This document shows positions 54,775 through 64,000 of a stretch of DNA of 64,000 nucleotides, in pieces. The stretch's first letter is position 1, and every line of letters starts with the position of its first letter. The notes beneath the pieces are model-generated. The model had not been told where the DNA came from. It worked only from the letters and a program-made list of their open reading frames with translations, and made no database searches. The position numbers and the translations under genes were made by a program. Source of the DNA: Aquarana catesbeiana (taxonomy: Eukaryota > Chordata > Amphibia > Anura > Ranidae); NCBI RefSeq assembly GCF_042186555.1, contig NC_133327.1:327968300-328032299 (forward strand), given 5' to 3'.

Positions 54775-56027
54775 GTAGATCATTTTAAAACAACATTGAG
54801 TCAGATATTCTGTTTACAGTCTTTGCTTTTCTGCTTAGCAGTGTGTGTTCAAAAGAAGATCATTTATGTTGGGCACCTGACTTCCTGAATATATGTGGTT
54901 CTAAATTTTAGTCTGTTCTGGATAAAGTTTTCTTACAGGAGCCCCTTCCCTGATTACAAGCACAGCTGGTATTTACAGATATATTATATACATATAATCA
55001 GCCTTTAAAAAAAGAGAACTTTATAAAAAAAAGTGCTATACTTGCATATAATAAGTTATATTTGAGCAAACTTTGAAGCTTGAACACCTATTTTACAGCT
55101 ACATGGAATTTCCAGCATATGGGGGACAAGTGAACTTAATCTAAGTCACACAGAAATGTGTTTCTCATTTACAAATTCGGCAATTTTTCAATAAAAGTTG
55201 TTGCACTTTGTCTTATCCATTCTCAAAATACGGAAGTGCTTGAAGCAGGGCCACCTGCAATAACAGATTACTGTTGCCTTAAATATTACCTTGTACCTAC
55301 AATGTGGAGGCGTAAAAACTCTCTAGAAAAATACCTTTTTTTTTTTCCCCTTAAATAAAAGGAGTGATCCCAAACTAAGGCTGCCTTTCAGCAGCCTCTC
55401 TACAACCCGATGCAAATGGCATCAAAGTCTAAATGAAAACCTGTTTGCGGATGCTGGATGCAGTCCAATGTATACTACTGGCATACTCCAGGCCCCTTGG
55501 GACATGACTCATACAAAAAACACCGAGCTGTCATCAGATGGCTGGTGGCTCAAATAAATCAAATTTACTTTGAAAATTGAGGCATACCAAAATTTTATTA
55601 GGTGAAACTTTGGCATTTCTTACAGCCAACTTGCATAGATATATTTTTATTACTTACAGCAGCTTAAAGGTATGCTACCAATCATATGCCCAACAAGAGA
55701 GATTGCAAGTTCTGTGTTTTACTGTGTGAGGGTGGGAGCTGTGTTTAGAAAATCGCCCTGAATATTTTGATAGTGGTGGGTGAGAGACTTGAAGCACCAA
55801 AGATCATTGTGTTTGTTTTATATTTCAAAGGTCCTTCCTTACTTTTTATGCCACTTGTTACTTTTAGCACAAAGTGAAGGGAGAACAATACCACTACATT
55901 AAACAATTGATTCTGTGAAATAATTGACAAATGTGAGGGGACATATTAAAAATGCAACAGAATATAGATACTAAAAGCAAGATAACGTTTTGGTGTTATA
56001 AGTAAAGGATAAAATATATTTTCCCTA
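54775..56027. other. Unassigned intergenic sequence
   Basis: AT-rich, with no genes or element ends recognised. Confidence 0.4.
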
Positions 56028-56290
56028 AAGTGTTTGTAAAGCCATTTTTATTGTTTTAGATAGAATATTGTATTTTTGTTCTCTCCCTGTCTCAGAGACA
56101 CAGAGTAAAAGGATAACCCTCAAATGTGAAGGGAAGGGAGATTCACCCTCTCTATTTGTCCTGTTTATCACCGAGAGTGAACGTGAAAGAAAATTCTCAA
56201 TTTTGGGTTGTCACCAGAACAGAAATAGAGGGAAAATGTTACAATGGGGACACCAGTTCTAGTAACCTCGGTGAGAATCAGCGATTACCC
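56028..56290 (+). repeat. Dispersed repeat shared with 12700-12838
   Basis: AAAGTGTTTGTAAAGCC, GTTTTAGATAGAATA and GGAGATTCACCCTCTC match the minus-strand copy at 12700-12838. It lies just upstream of the L1 leader. Confidence 0.7.
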
Positions 56291-56548
56291 TACTTAAGGG
56301 GGGCTGGGGGGTGCCAACAACTAAAATTCTGATAGCATCCCCATCAGCAGCCACCATGTTTAGGCTCATGTTGACCCATTGAGATTCGAAAGATTGCAGG
56401 CACATGCGTGTGATCGCGGGATATGGCTGCCTAGTCCCTGTACTCCTCGCCACTGGCCATTACATCCCCGGCTGACAGAGCACTACTCACCCGCAGACAC
56501 GATCTATCAGGCCCCTGGGACAGCGGACACCGACAGGCACCCGCGGGT

Positions 56549-57340
56549 ATGTACCGCTCGCAGAAGAATAAATCAAAACCAGCTAAACAGTGTAAAGCTT
56601 CTCCTGCAGTGGGAAAAGGCAGGATGGCACCCAAACCTCCAGAGCCTGTTGACACCATGAGGCTCTCTGCAGCTGGTCCAGCTTCCCCTTCAGACAGCCT
56701 GCAGCAATTCCTCATAGACCTGGTAAGCCCTGATCTGCATAAGTCAGATGCAATGCTAGCCAAGTTCCGCTCCATTGTGAGAGATGAAATCTTCATAGCC
56801 TCTCGCAAGCTTTCCTCTGATCTCATGCGAGGCCTTAAAGAGCTAGGCCACCACACAAATCAGCTTGAACAACAGATGGATTTAACCACCACAGTGCTAG
56901 AAGGCCATGAAGATGAGGTTGACAAACTTAATGCTGAGCTTGAAAGCTTGCGTGACAAGCTGGAGGACTCTGAAAACAGGGCCCACAGGGATAATATTAG
57001 AATCCGTGGGATTCCGGAGGTCATAACCGACTTGCAAGGCACGGCCACTGCTTTCTTCTAGGAGTTGGCACCTGAGATTCCGTTGGAACGCCTGTAATTT
57101 GACCGCATTCATAGATCCCTTGCACCTAAACCTTCAGATGGCACTTCCAGGGATGTCATTATAAAGTTCAATTTTTACCACACTAAAGAGAGGCTATTAC
57201 AAGCGGCGAGGGAACATCTGGATCTCTCCTTTCAAAACCATTCTCTCCAGCTGTTTGCAGATCTATCCCCAGTCATGATCGCAAAAAGAAGCAACTTGAA
57301 ACCATATCTCCAAATCCTGCAAATCCATGGTATTAAATAC
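56549..57340 (+). pseudogene. L1 ORF1p remnant
   Basis: An RNA-binding chaperone that packages L1 RNA. The first 170 codons (from MYRSQKNKSKPAKQ) include a basic N-terminus, a coiled coil (LEQQMDLTTTVLEGHEDEVD, LNAELESLRDKLEDSENRAH) and the RRM start RDNIRIRGIPEVI. TAG at 57059-57061 ends the frame, but the reading continues: ELAPEIPLERL, FDRIHRSLAPKP, RDVIIKFNFYHTKERLLQAA, LQLFADLSPVMIAKRSNLKP, GIKYRWGFPFKLSF, the RRM and C-terminal domain. One more stop follows. The domain order is that of L1/Tx1 ORF1p. Confidence 0.83.
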
Positions 57341-58587
57341 AGATGGGGGTTTCCCTTTAAGCTTTCTTTTTTCCACCGATGTTGCCCATTTTGAAGCATC
57401 CTCCCTGCGTGATTTGAGATGCCGCTTTCAGGACTTACAGTTGGATCTCTCTTCATCCCAAGAGGAACCATCCTCCTCGTCCTCCAGCCCATGGTTGATA
57501 CAGCCTCCCTGCAAACCATCGCAGGCATCTCAACAAGGCTCCTAGGCCCTCCGTTTTCGTCAAGCTCAATGCTTCCAGGATGTCCCCAATGGCTGAGGAA
57601 CTGAACTTCACTAAACTCCTGGTTTTCACTTCCACATGGGCCTGAGTTATTTCTCAGGCTTTTTCCCCATTGTAGCCTACTTCGGCTACGTTTACTGAGG
57701 TTGATTCCATCTTCCCGCAGTCACTGAAAGGCTCCCTAGAGCTGCATTGCTGGTATCAAACTTTTTTTTTCATTATATAAATGTACTTGTACTATTGTCA
57801 TTTTACATTTAAATGTGACTGGCAATGTCAAGTGTGGGTTTGCCAGCCTGGGTCGCCCAATTTGAGAGATGGCGACCGGGGGGAGGGTTGCCTACAGTTG
57901 AGGAGTTGGCTGATGTCTCAGATTCATTCTTGGCCAGCTGTTACTTATTCAGGTTAAAGGTCCACTCCGTGCCCATTGCGGGCTATGGACTGTGACCTTA
58001 TCCTTGTGGCCATCATGGATGATCTCTGACCTACAAAATACTGCACATTCTCACTGGTTGATATAGTTTACCACAACAGTTACCTAATAGGTAGTTGATA
58101 CCAGCACCTGAGTTGCTCAATTTCTATGCTAGTTACCTCTCCCAGGCCTTCCCTGGCCTTGCCTGGGGGCCTGGAATAGGTCTAACCCAATCTTTCGTTT
58201 GAGCTAGAAATGACTGTTTTTTTTAATAGTTTGTGGCTAATATATTACATTTTATTAAGTTCTCATTTTTATGCATTTTTTTTTATGGTTTAAATGGTTA
58301 GGTAAGCCAAAAGGGTTTGGTGGACCACTGAGCCCCCACAGTGTTGCTTAGGACTATGGTCCTGGCCAACCAATGACCTTTTGGTGGATCCGCGGACCCA
58401 CGTTTGGTTGCACTATTGCTTTGTCCAAATTTTTTTTCCCAAGATTTCCTCGGCCTTATTGTGCTTCTCTTTATCTCTTTTACTACCTCCCTCTTCTTTC
58501 CCCATGATCTTCCTTCTCTTTACCCTTCTCTGATTCCATGGGGGTTGTATCCGGAGACATTGGTAAACCCTTAATCAGTTTTCCACC
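57341..58587 (+). other. L1 inter-ORF region
   Basis: Low coding potential between the ORF1 and ORF2 remnants; about 1.2 kb, longer than usual, so it may include an unrecognised insertion. Confidence 0.45.
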
Positions 58588-60227
58588 ATGACACTACACT
58601 GGATGTCATTTAATGCTCGCCACAAAAAAGTATTTAAGTACCTTAAAAAACAATGTATAGACATAGCATGCCTACAGGAAACTAATATTTCCTCTGCCTC
58701 CAGTCCTAAGTATTTTGATGCCCAATACCCCCAGGCGTTCTTGGCTAATGGCCCGACCAAACAGAGGGGAATTCCGATAGCTTTTCGCAAATCGGTACCT
58801 TTTAACTGTATTAAACAGCTAGCAGACCCCGATAGTAGATACCTCCTGCTCATGGGTACTATTCAGGATGCAGAGTTACCATAATGACCTATTATGCCCC
58901 TAATTCTAACCCGGGACCCTTCTTGACCCATGTCTGCTCCCTATTGACATCTCACCAAACAGGTACCCTGCTTTTAGCAGGGGACTCGAATGTGGCCCTG
59001 GATCCTGTACTGGATAAATACCCTTCAGAAAGGGTGGCTGCTTCACCTGCAGCAAAATGTTTTTCCCACTCCCTACGCTCTCATGATCTGGTAGACCTCT
59101 GCAGAGAATTACAAACATTGAGTAAAGATTACAAATACTACTCTCACCCACATCATTCTCACGCTAGAATTAACCATATGATAATGCTTAGAAAACATCT
59201 CCCTTTAATAGATTCGGTGTCTATTCTTGCGGCCCCCTGGATGAACCATGATCCCCTTCTCATAGTCTGTCGGTCCTTAGTACATAACCCTCAACATTCC
59301 TCGTGGATCATGAATGATTCGCTATTATATCTTCAAGACAATCAGGAGGATCTGTTAAAAACTTCCGTAGAATATTTTCGCCTCAACTCCGCTTCTGTCT
59401 CCTCCCCGGTGACCCTGTGGGACGCCTATAAGGCTGTACTCAAGGGTCATATTATCCAGATAGCCTCAAAATGCAAAAGGGAATGCCAAAAGATACAGAA
59501 AACACTGGAATCCTGGCTGGAATCCATTTCCACTACTTTTAAACAAACCCCCACACCTACTAATCATAAACGTTTGGACCAGGCTCGCACAGAATTAGAC
59601 TTATGTCTCACCGATCAGGCAGAACGCGCACTGCACTGGTCTCGCCAGCATTGGTATATCAAAGCAAACAAACCAAATGCGATGCTGGCCAAAAGGTTAC
59701 GTACTTTTAATCCCAAACCCACCCCTATTATTTTACGCAGCTGACATAACATACTTACTAGCAACCCGGTCTGGATACTGGATGAGTTCCGTCATAGACT
59801 CACTACCTTGTACTCTGCCAAAAACCTCACCAACGAACAGGATATAGTAGATTTTTTGCAGCATATCTCGCTGCCTACCATATCCATGGTGCATATGGAC
59901 CGTGACATCCAAGAATCTGAAGTCCGACAATGTATTAAAGACTTAAAAGTAGGGAAGAGGCCGGGTCTGGACAACTTTATGGCACTTTACTATAGAAAGC
60001 TAGTGGACGTGTTAGCCTCTCCTTTGACGGCCATGTTTAATTCCATTAAAATGGTCAGAATTTCTCGCCTGACCTTCTGACGGCTAATATAGTAATGTTG
60101 CTAAAACCTGAACGTGATCATTCCTCTTGGGCCAATTTCCAACCTATATCTCTAATTAATATTGACATGAAAATCCTCAACAAAATTTTGACTAACTGCT
60201 TGAACTCCTTCCTCCCCGTTTAATTGA

Positions 60228-61165
60228 CCACTTAACCAATACAGGGCACTTATACACCTTCCTGCCCAGACCAATTTTCAACTTTCAGTGCTGTCGCACT
60301 TTGAATGACAATTGCACGGTCATGCTACACTGTACCCAAACAAAATTTTTATCATTTTGTTCCCACAAATAGAGCTTTCTTTTGGTGGGATTTGATCACC
60401 TCTGGGATTTTTATTTTCTGCTAAACAAATAAAAAAAGACCGAAAATGTTGAAAAAAAATGTTTTTTTTTTGTTTCTGTTACAAAACTTTGTAAATAAGT
60501 AAGTTTTCTCCTTCACTGGTGGGCACTGATGGGGCTGCACTGACGGGCACTGATAAGGCGGCACTGATGGGCACCGATGAGGTGGCACCAATGAGGTGGC
60601 ACTGATGGGCACTGATGATGGGCACTAATATGCGGTACCGATGGGGCACTGATAGGCAGTACTGATGGGCACTGATAGGTGGCACTGATATGCATCCATT
60701 GTGGGCACTGATTGGCATCCCTGGTGGTCTAGGGTGGAATACATGGTGGTGACTAGTGGTGGCATCCCTGGTGGTCCTAGTGGTGTCCCTGGTTGTCCAG
60801 TGTGGGCATCCTCGGGGGGGCTGCGATGATAATCGATCAGCACAGACCCCCCCGTCAGAGGAGCAGCAATTCGGCTCTCCTCTACTCACGTCTGACACAC
60901 ACGAGTGAGGAAAAGCCAATCACCGTCTCTTCCTGTTTACACTGTGATCAGCTGTGATTGGACGCAGCTGATCATGTGATAAAGAGTCTCCATCAGAGAC
61001 TCTTTACCTAGATCGCTGTTTGTCAGAATGACACCCCACAACAACGTTCACCGCGATACGCGCCCCGGGGGCGCACAGCGACTTGATATCCTGCTGGACG
61101 TCATATGACAGGATATTGAAACCACTTTGCCGCCGTCATTTTGCTATATGGCAGGCGGCAAGTGG
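60228..61165 (+). mobile_element. Complete TTAA-flanked element inside the L1
   Basis: The flanks are TTGA (60224-60227, a worn TTAA) and TTAA (61166-61169). Without element and one flank the L1 reads RLIKKDQVGFV. The ends are CCACTTAACC and GGCAAGTGG. The TTAA duplication suggests a piggyBac-type relative, but there is no transposase. It contains a GGCACTGATGGGCACTGAT tandem array (60520-60720). Confidence 0.82.
60520..60720 (+). repeat. (GGCACTGATG)n minisatellite
   Basis: About 17 imperfect 10-13-bp units within the TTAA element. Confidence 0.9.
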
Positions 61166-61362
61166 TTAAAAAAGACCAAGTAGGTTTTGTACCACAGAGA
61201 TAGGCAGGGGATGGCATTAGGAGAATCATAGAATTGCAGCACCTTGCCCATAACTGCTCCCTGGAAACTATGCTTTTGTCACTGCATGTGAACAAGGCCT
61301 TTGACACCTTGTCCTGGCCATATCTCATGACAGTGCTCCGCCACTATGGCTTTGGTACTTCA

Positions 61363-63510
61363 TAGTTACATAGTTACATAGTAGGTGAAGTTGAAAAAAG
61401 ACACAAGTCCATCAAGTCCAACCCATGTGTGTGATTATACGTCAGTATTACATTGTATATCCCTGTATGTTGCGGTCGTTCGGGTGCTTATCTAATAGTT
61501 TCTTGAAACTATCGATGCTCCCCGCTGAGACCACCGCCTGTGGAAGGTAATTCCACATCCTAATTTTAATGAGTGGCCACGAGTCTTGTTAAACTCCCTT
61601 CTGCGGGGGTCACCAGTATGGTATTTGTATATGGAAATCATATCCCCTCTCAAGCGTCTCTTCTCCAGAGAAAATAAGTTCCGTTCTCGCAACCTTTCCT
61701 CATAACTAATATCCTCCAGACCCTTTATTAGCTTTGTTGCCCTTCTTTGTACTCGCTCCATTTCCAGTACATCCTTCCTGAGGACCAGTGACCAGAACTG
61801 GACAGCATACTCTAGGTGCGGCCAGACCAGAGTTTTGTAGAGCGGGAGAATTATCGTTTTATCTCTGGAGTTGATCCCCTTTTTAATGCATGCCAATATT
61901 CTGTTTGCTTTGTTAGCAACAGCTTGGCATTGCATGCCATTGCTGAGCCTATCATCTACTAGGACCCCCAGGTTCTTTTCCATCCTAGATTCCCCCAGAG
62001 GTTCCCCCATAGTGTATAGATTGCATTCATATTTTTGCCACCCAAATGCATTATTTTACATTTTTCTACATTGAACCTCAATTGCCATGTAGTTGCCCAC
62101 CCCATTAATTTGTTCAGATCTTTTTGCAAGGTTTCCACATCCTGTGGAGAAGTTATTGCCCTGCTTAGCTTAGTATTGTCCGCAAATACAGAAATTGAAC
62201 TATTTACCCCATCCTCCAGGTCATTTATGAACAAATTAAGTAGGATTGGTAACAGCACAGAACCCTGGGGGACCCCACTACCCACCCCTGACCATTTCGA
62301 GTACTACCCATTTATCACCACCCTCTGAACTCACCCTTGTAGCCAGTTTTCAATCCATGTACTCACCCTATGGTCCATGCCAACAGACCTTATTTTGTAT
62401 AGTAAATGTTTATGGGGAACTTTGTCAAATGCTTTTGCAAAATCCAGATACACCACGTCCACGGGCCTTCCTTTATCTAGATGGCAACTCACCTCCTCAT
62501 AGAAGGTTAATAGATTGGTTTGGCAAGAATGATTCTTCATGAATCCATGCTGATTACTGCTAATGATACCGTTCTCATTACTAAAATCTTGTATTTAGTC
62601 ACTTATCATCCCCTCCAAGAGTTTACATACTATTGATGTTAGGCTAACTGGTCTGTAATTCCCAGGGATGTATTTTGGGCCCTTTTTAAATATTGGTGCT
62701 ACATTGGCTTTTATCCAGTCAGCTGGTACCATTCCAGTCAATAGACTGTCAGTAAAAATTAGGAACAATGGTCTGGCAATTATTTTACTGAGTTCCCTAA
62801 GTACCCTCGGGTGCAAGCCATCTGGTCCCGGTGATTTATTAATGTTAAGTTTCCCAAGTCTAATTTTAATTCTGTCTTCTGTTAACCATGGAGGTGCTTC
62901 CTGTGATGTGTCATGAGGATAAACACTGCAGTTTTGGTTACTGAAGCTCCCTGATTCCTTCGTGAAGGCTGAGGAAAAGAATAAATTCAATACCTTCGCC
63001 ATCTCCCCATCCTTTGTAACCAGATGTCCTTCCTCATTCTTTATGGGGTCAATATGGTCCGTCCTCCCTTTTTTACTGTTTACATACTTAAAGAATTTCT
63101 TGGAATTTTTTTTTGCTCTCCTCTGCTATGTGTCTTTCATGTTCTATTCTAGCCATCCTTATTGCACCCTTACATTTCTTGTTGCAGTCTTTATAAAGTC
63201 TGAATGCTGATGATGATTCATCAACCTTGTATTTTTGAAGGCCTTCTCCTTTGCTTTTATATGCATTTTTACATTGGAGTTAAGCCATCCAGGACTTTTG
63301 TTCGCTCTTTTAAATTTATTACCCAATGGGATGCATTGGCTAATGCCCTTATTTAATATGCTCTTAAAGCAAACCCATCTCTCCTCCGTGTTCTTTGTTC
63401 CTAAGATTTTATCCCAATTTATGCCTTCTAGCAAGGTTCGTAGTTTAGGGAAGTTGGCTCTTTTGAAATTCAGTGTCTTTGTATTCCCCTTATGTTTCCT
63501 ATTTGTGTGA
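61363..63510 (-). mobile_element. CR1-clade LINE, 5'-truncated
   Basis: The 3' end on the plus strand is CATAGTTACATAGTTACATAGTAGG, a short direct-repeat tail typical of CR1. The coding region runs leftward from about 63510. The endonuclease is absent, so it is 5'-truncated inside the linker before the RT. It inserted at or after the break of the L1. Confidence 0.88.
61492..63510 (-). pseudogene. CR1 ORF2 remnant: reverse transcriptase
   Basis: Order on the minus strand: linker NFPKLRTLLEGINWDKILG and KSPGWLNSNVKMHIKAKEKA; RT start KLNINKSPGPDGLHPRVLRE, IAPIFKKG-like block and NYRPVSLTSIVCKLLEGMI; VDVVYLDFAKAFDKVPHKHL with the first catalytic Asp; GVPQGSVLLPILLNLFINDL; ISVFADNTKLSRA, where the second Asp of FADD has become Asn; and C-terminal KNLGVLVDDRLS, LEYAVQFWSLVLRKDVLEME, SLEKRRLRGDMISIYKYHTG. 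Breaks: TAA near 62599, TGA and TAG around 62290-62330, and a frameshift near 62000. Not functional. Confidence 0.9.
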
Positions 63511-64000
63511 TTTATACTGAATATGAAAAAAAGTTGTGCTACTATTAGTGACAAAAAGCAAAAAAACAATATTACAGCAGCCAGCATCAACAGTGTAGTA
63601 AACTGTGTAACAAAGTAAAGGAAAATATATAAATGCAGCGCTAATGTGAAATTCAAAATATCAAAGCATCCCTCAGGGATGAATGTGAAACTGGTGACAG
63701 CTTATAAGACAAACGCAAACATATATATAAGTCATACAAATCATAAAAAAAGCTGTCATATATACACAGCAAATGTATATAAACTGACTGTGAGAAGAAA
63801 AAGCGACAAAGAACTGTCCATGATACGTGAAAAATGTTTCTTCAATAAAGTGCAGTGAAAGTCCCATATGAAGAGACTGTATAAAAGGTAATGCTTTTTC
63901 AAACAGTAGGTATAGCTGAACGAGCCTCTTCATATAGCATTTGCCAACATACAGGTAGGATGGTAGAATAATTAGGTACGCTTACCACAAAGGGTGGACA
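63511..64000. other. Unassigned repeat-like sequence
   Basis: AT-rich DNA resembling in style the blocks at 5965-6275 and 39011-39500 (short TATA/AAGTGCA motifs), but no shared ends could be fixed. It runs off the window. Confidence 0.35.

Larger units (their letters stand above)
56300..61362 (+). mobile_element. Tx1-like L1 LINE, split by a TTAA element
   Basis: ORF1 remnant (56549-57340), inter-ORF region, ORF2 remnant with endonuclease and RT start (58588-60227), then a 938-bp insertion, then RT continuing (DQVGFVPQ) to 61362 where a CR1 3' end cuts it off. The 3' half of the RT and the tail are missing. Placement in the Tx1/L1 group is from ORF1 and ORF2 motif style. Confidence 0.8.
58588..61362 (+). 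pseudogene. L1 ORF2p remnant: endonuclease and N-terminal RT
   Basis: Frame 58588-58884 has LHWMSFNARHKKVFKYLKKQ and IACLQETNISS (endonuclease start with the catalytic Glu). Frame 58884-59744 has YYAPNSNPGPFLTHVCSLL, TLLLAGDSNVALDPVLD, then ARINHMIMLR where the usual Asp is Asn, and WMNHDPLLIVC near the position of the SDH motif. Then come the linker and KRPGLDNFMALYYRKLVD and NFQPISLINIDMKILNKIL. The insertion 60228-61165 splits LI from KKDQVGFVPQ; it ends after LLSLHVNKAFDTLSWPYL. The catalytic RT Asp pair is lost with the 3' half. At least four stops or frameshifts. Confidence 0.82.

Overview
This is non-coding, transposon-saturated DNA from a large vertebrate genome, most likely an anuran amphibian (a ranoid frog is my best guess). 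I infer this from the mix of elements: hAT, Harbinger, Tc1 and TTAA-type DNA transposons dominate, with L2, CR1, Tx1-like L1 and Penelope-like retroelements beside them. There are no operons, and no exon of an ordinary host gene was recognised. Nearly every open frame of meaning belongs to a mobile element, and most are broken.

Layout: 0-3.8 kb holds palindromic MITEs and fragments of a TTAA-flanked family. An L2 LINE on the minus strand (3.8-7.3 kb) encodes a 2A-like motif and is split by a fold-back insertion. A SINE lies at 10.5 kb, a solo LTR with target duplication at 11.6-12.7 kb, and microsatellites plus a TTAA-family copy with a nested L2 tail at 14.5-17.1 kb. From 17.3 to 36.7 kb there are hAT fold-back elements, and in the tandem-repeat interior of one of them sits the main object of the window.

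That object is a 16.8-kb composite PIF/Harbinger transposon (19004-35820) flanked by TTA on both sides. Its order is: terminal repeat, transposase (+, broken), MADF-domain gene (-, broken), a short divergent promoter, Myb/SANT-like gene (+, intact except for one hAT insertion), transposase (-, 404 aa, intact after splicing), terminal repeat. The two halves are diverged inverted copies on the transposase side but carry different DNA-binding partner genes in the middle. The flanking host sequence joins seamlessly across the whole block, so it behaves as one insertion. Four younger insertions have since inflated it. The 3' end of the MADF gene also holds an antisense copy of its own exon, so its transcript could fold into dsRNA.

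From 36.8 to 64 kb: a near full-length Tc1 (36.8-38.1 kb), an L2 tail, a Penelope-like RT remnant split by a TTAA MITE (41.1-42.3 kb), and a second Tc1 (44.0-47.5 kb) that contains a hAT element, which in turn contains a Harbinger MITE, plus a separate hAT MITE. A degraded hAT with a BED-finger transposase remnant (47.6-50.7 kb) has arms that match the fold-back family. A hAT element with perfect 8-bp duplication lies at 51.5-53.3 kb, a Tx1-like L1 split by a TTAA element at 56.3-61.4 kb, and a decayed CR1 LINE on the minus strand at 61.4-63.5 kb.
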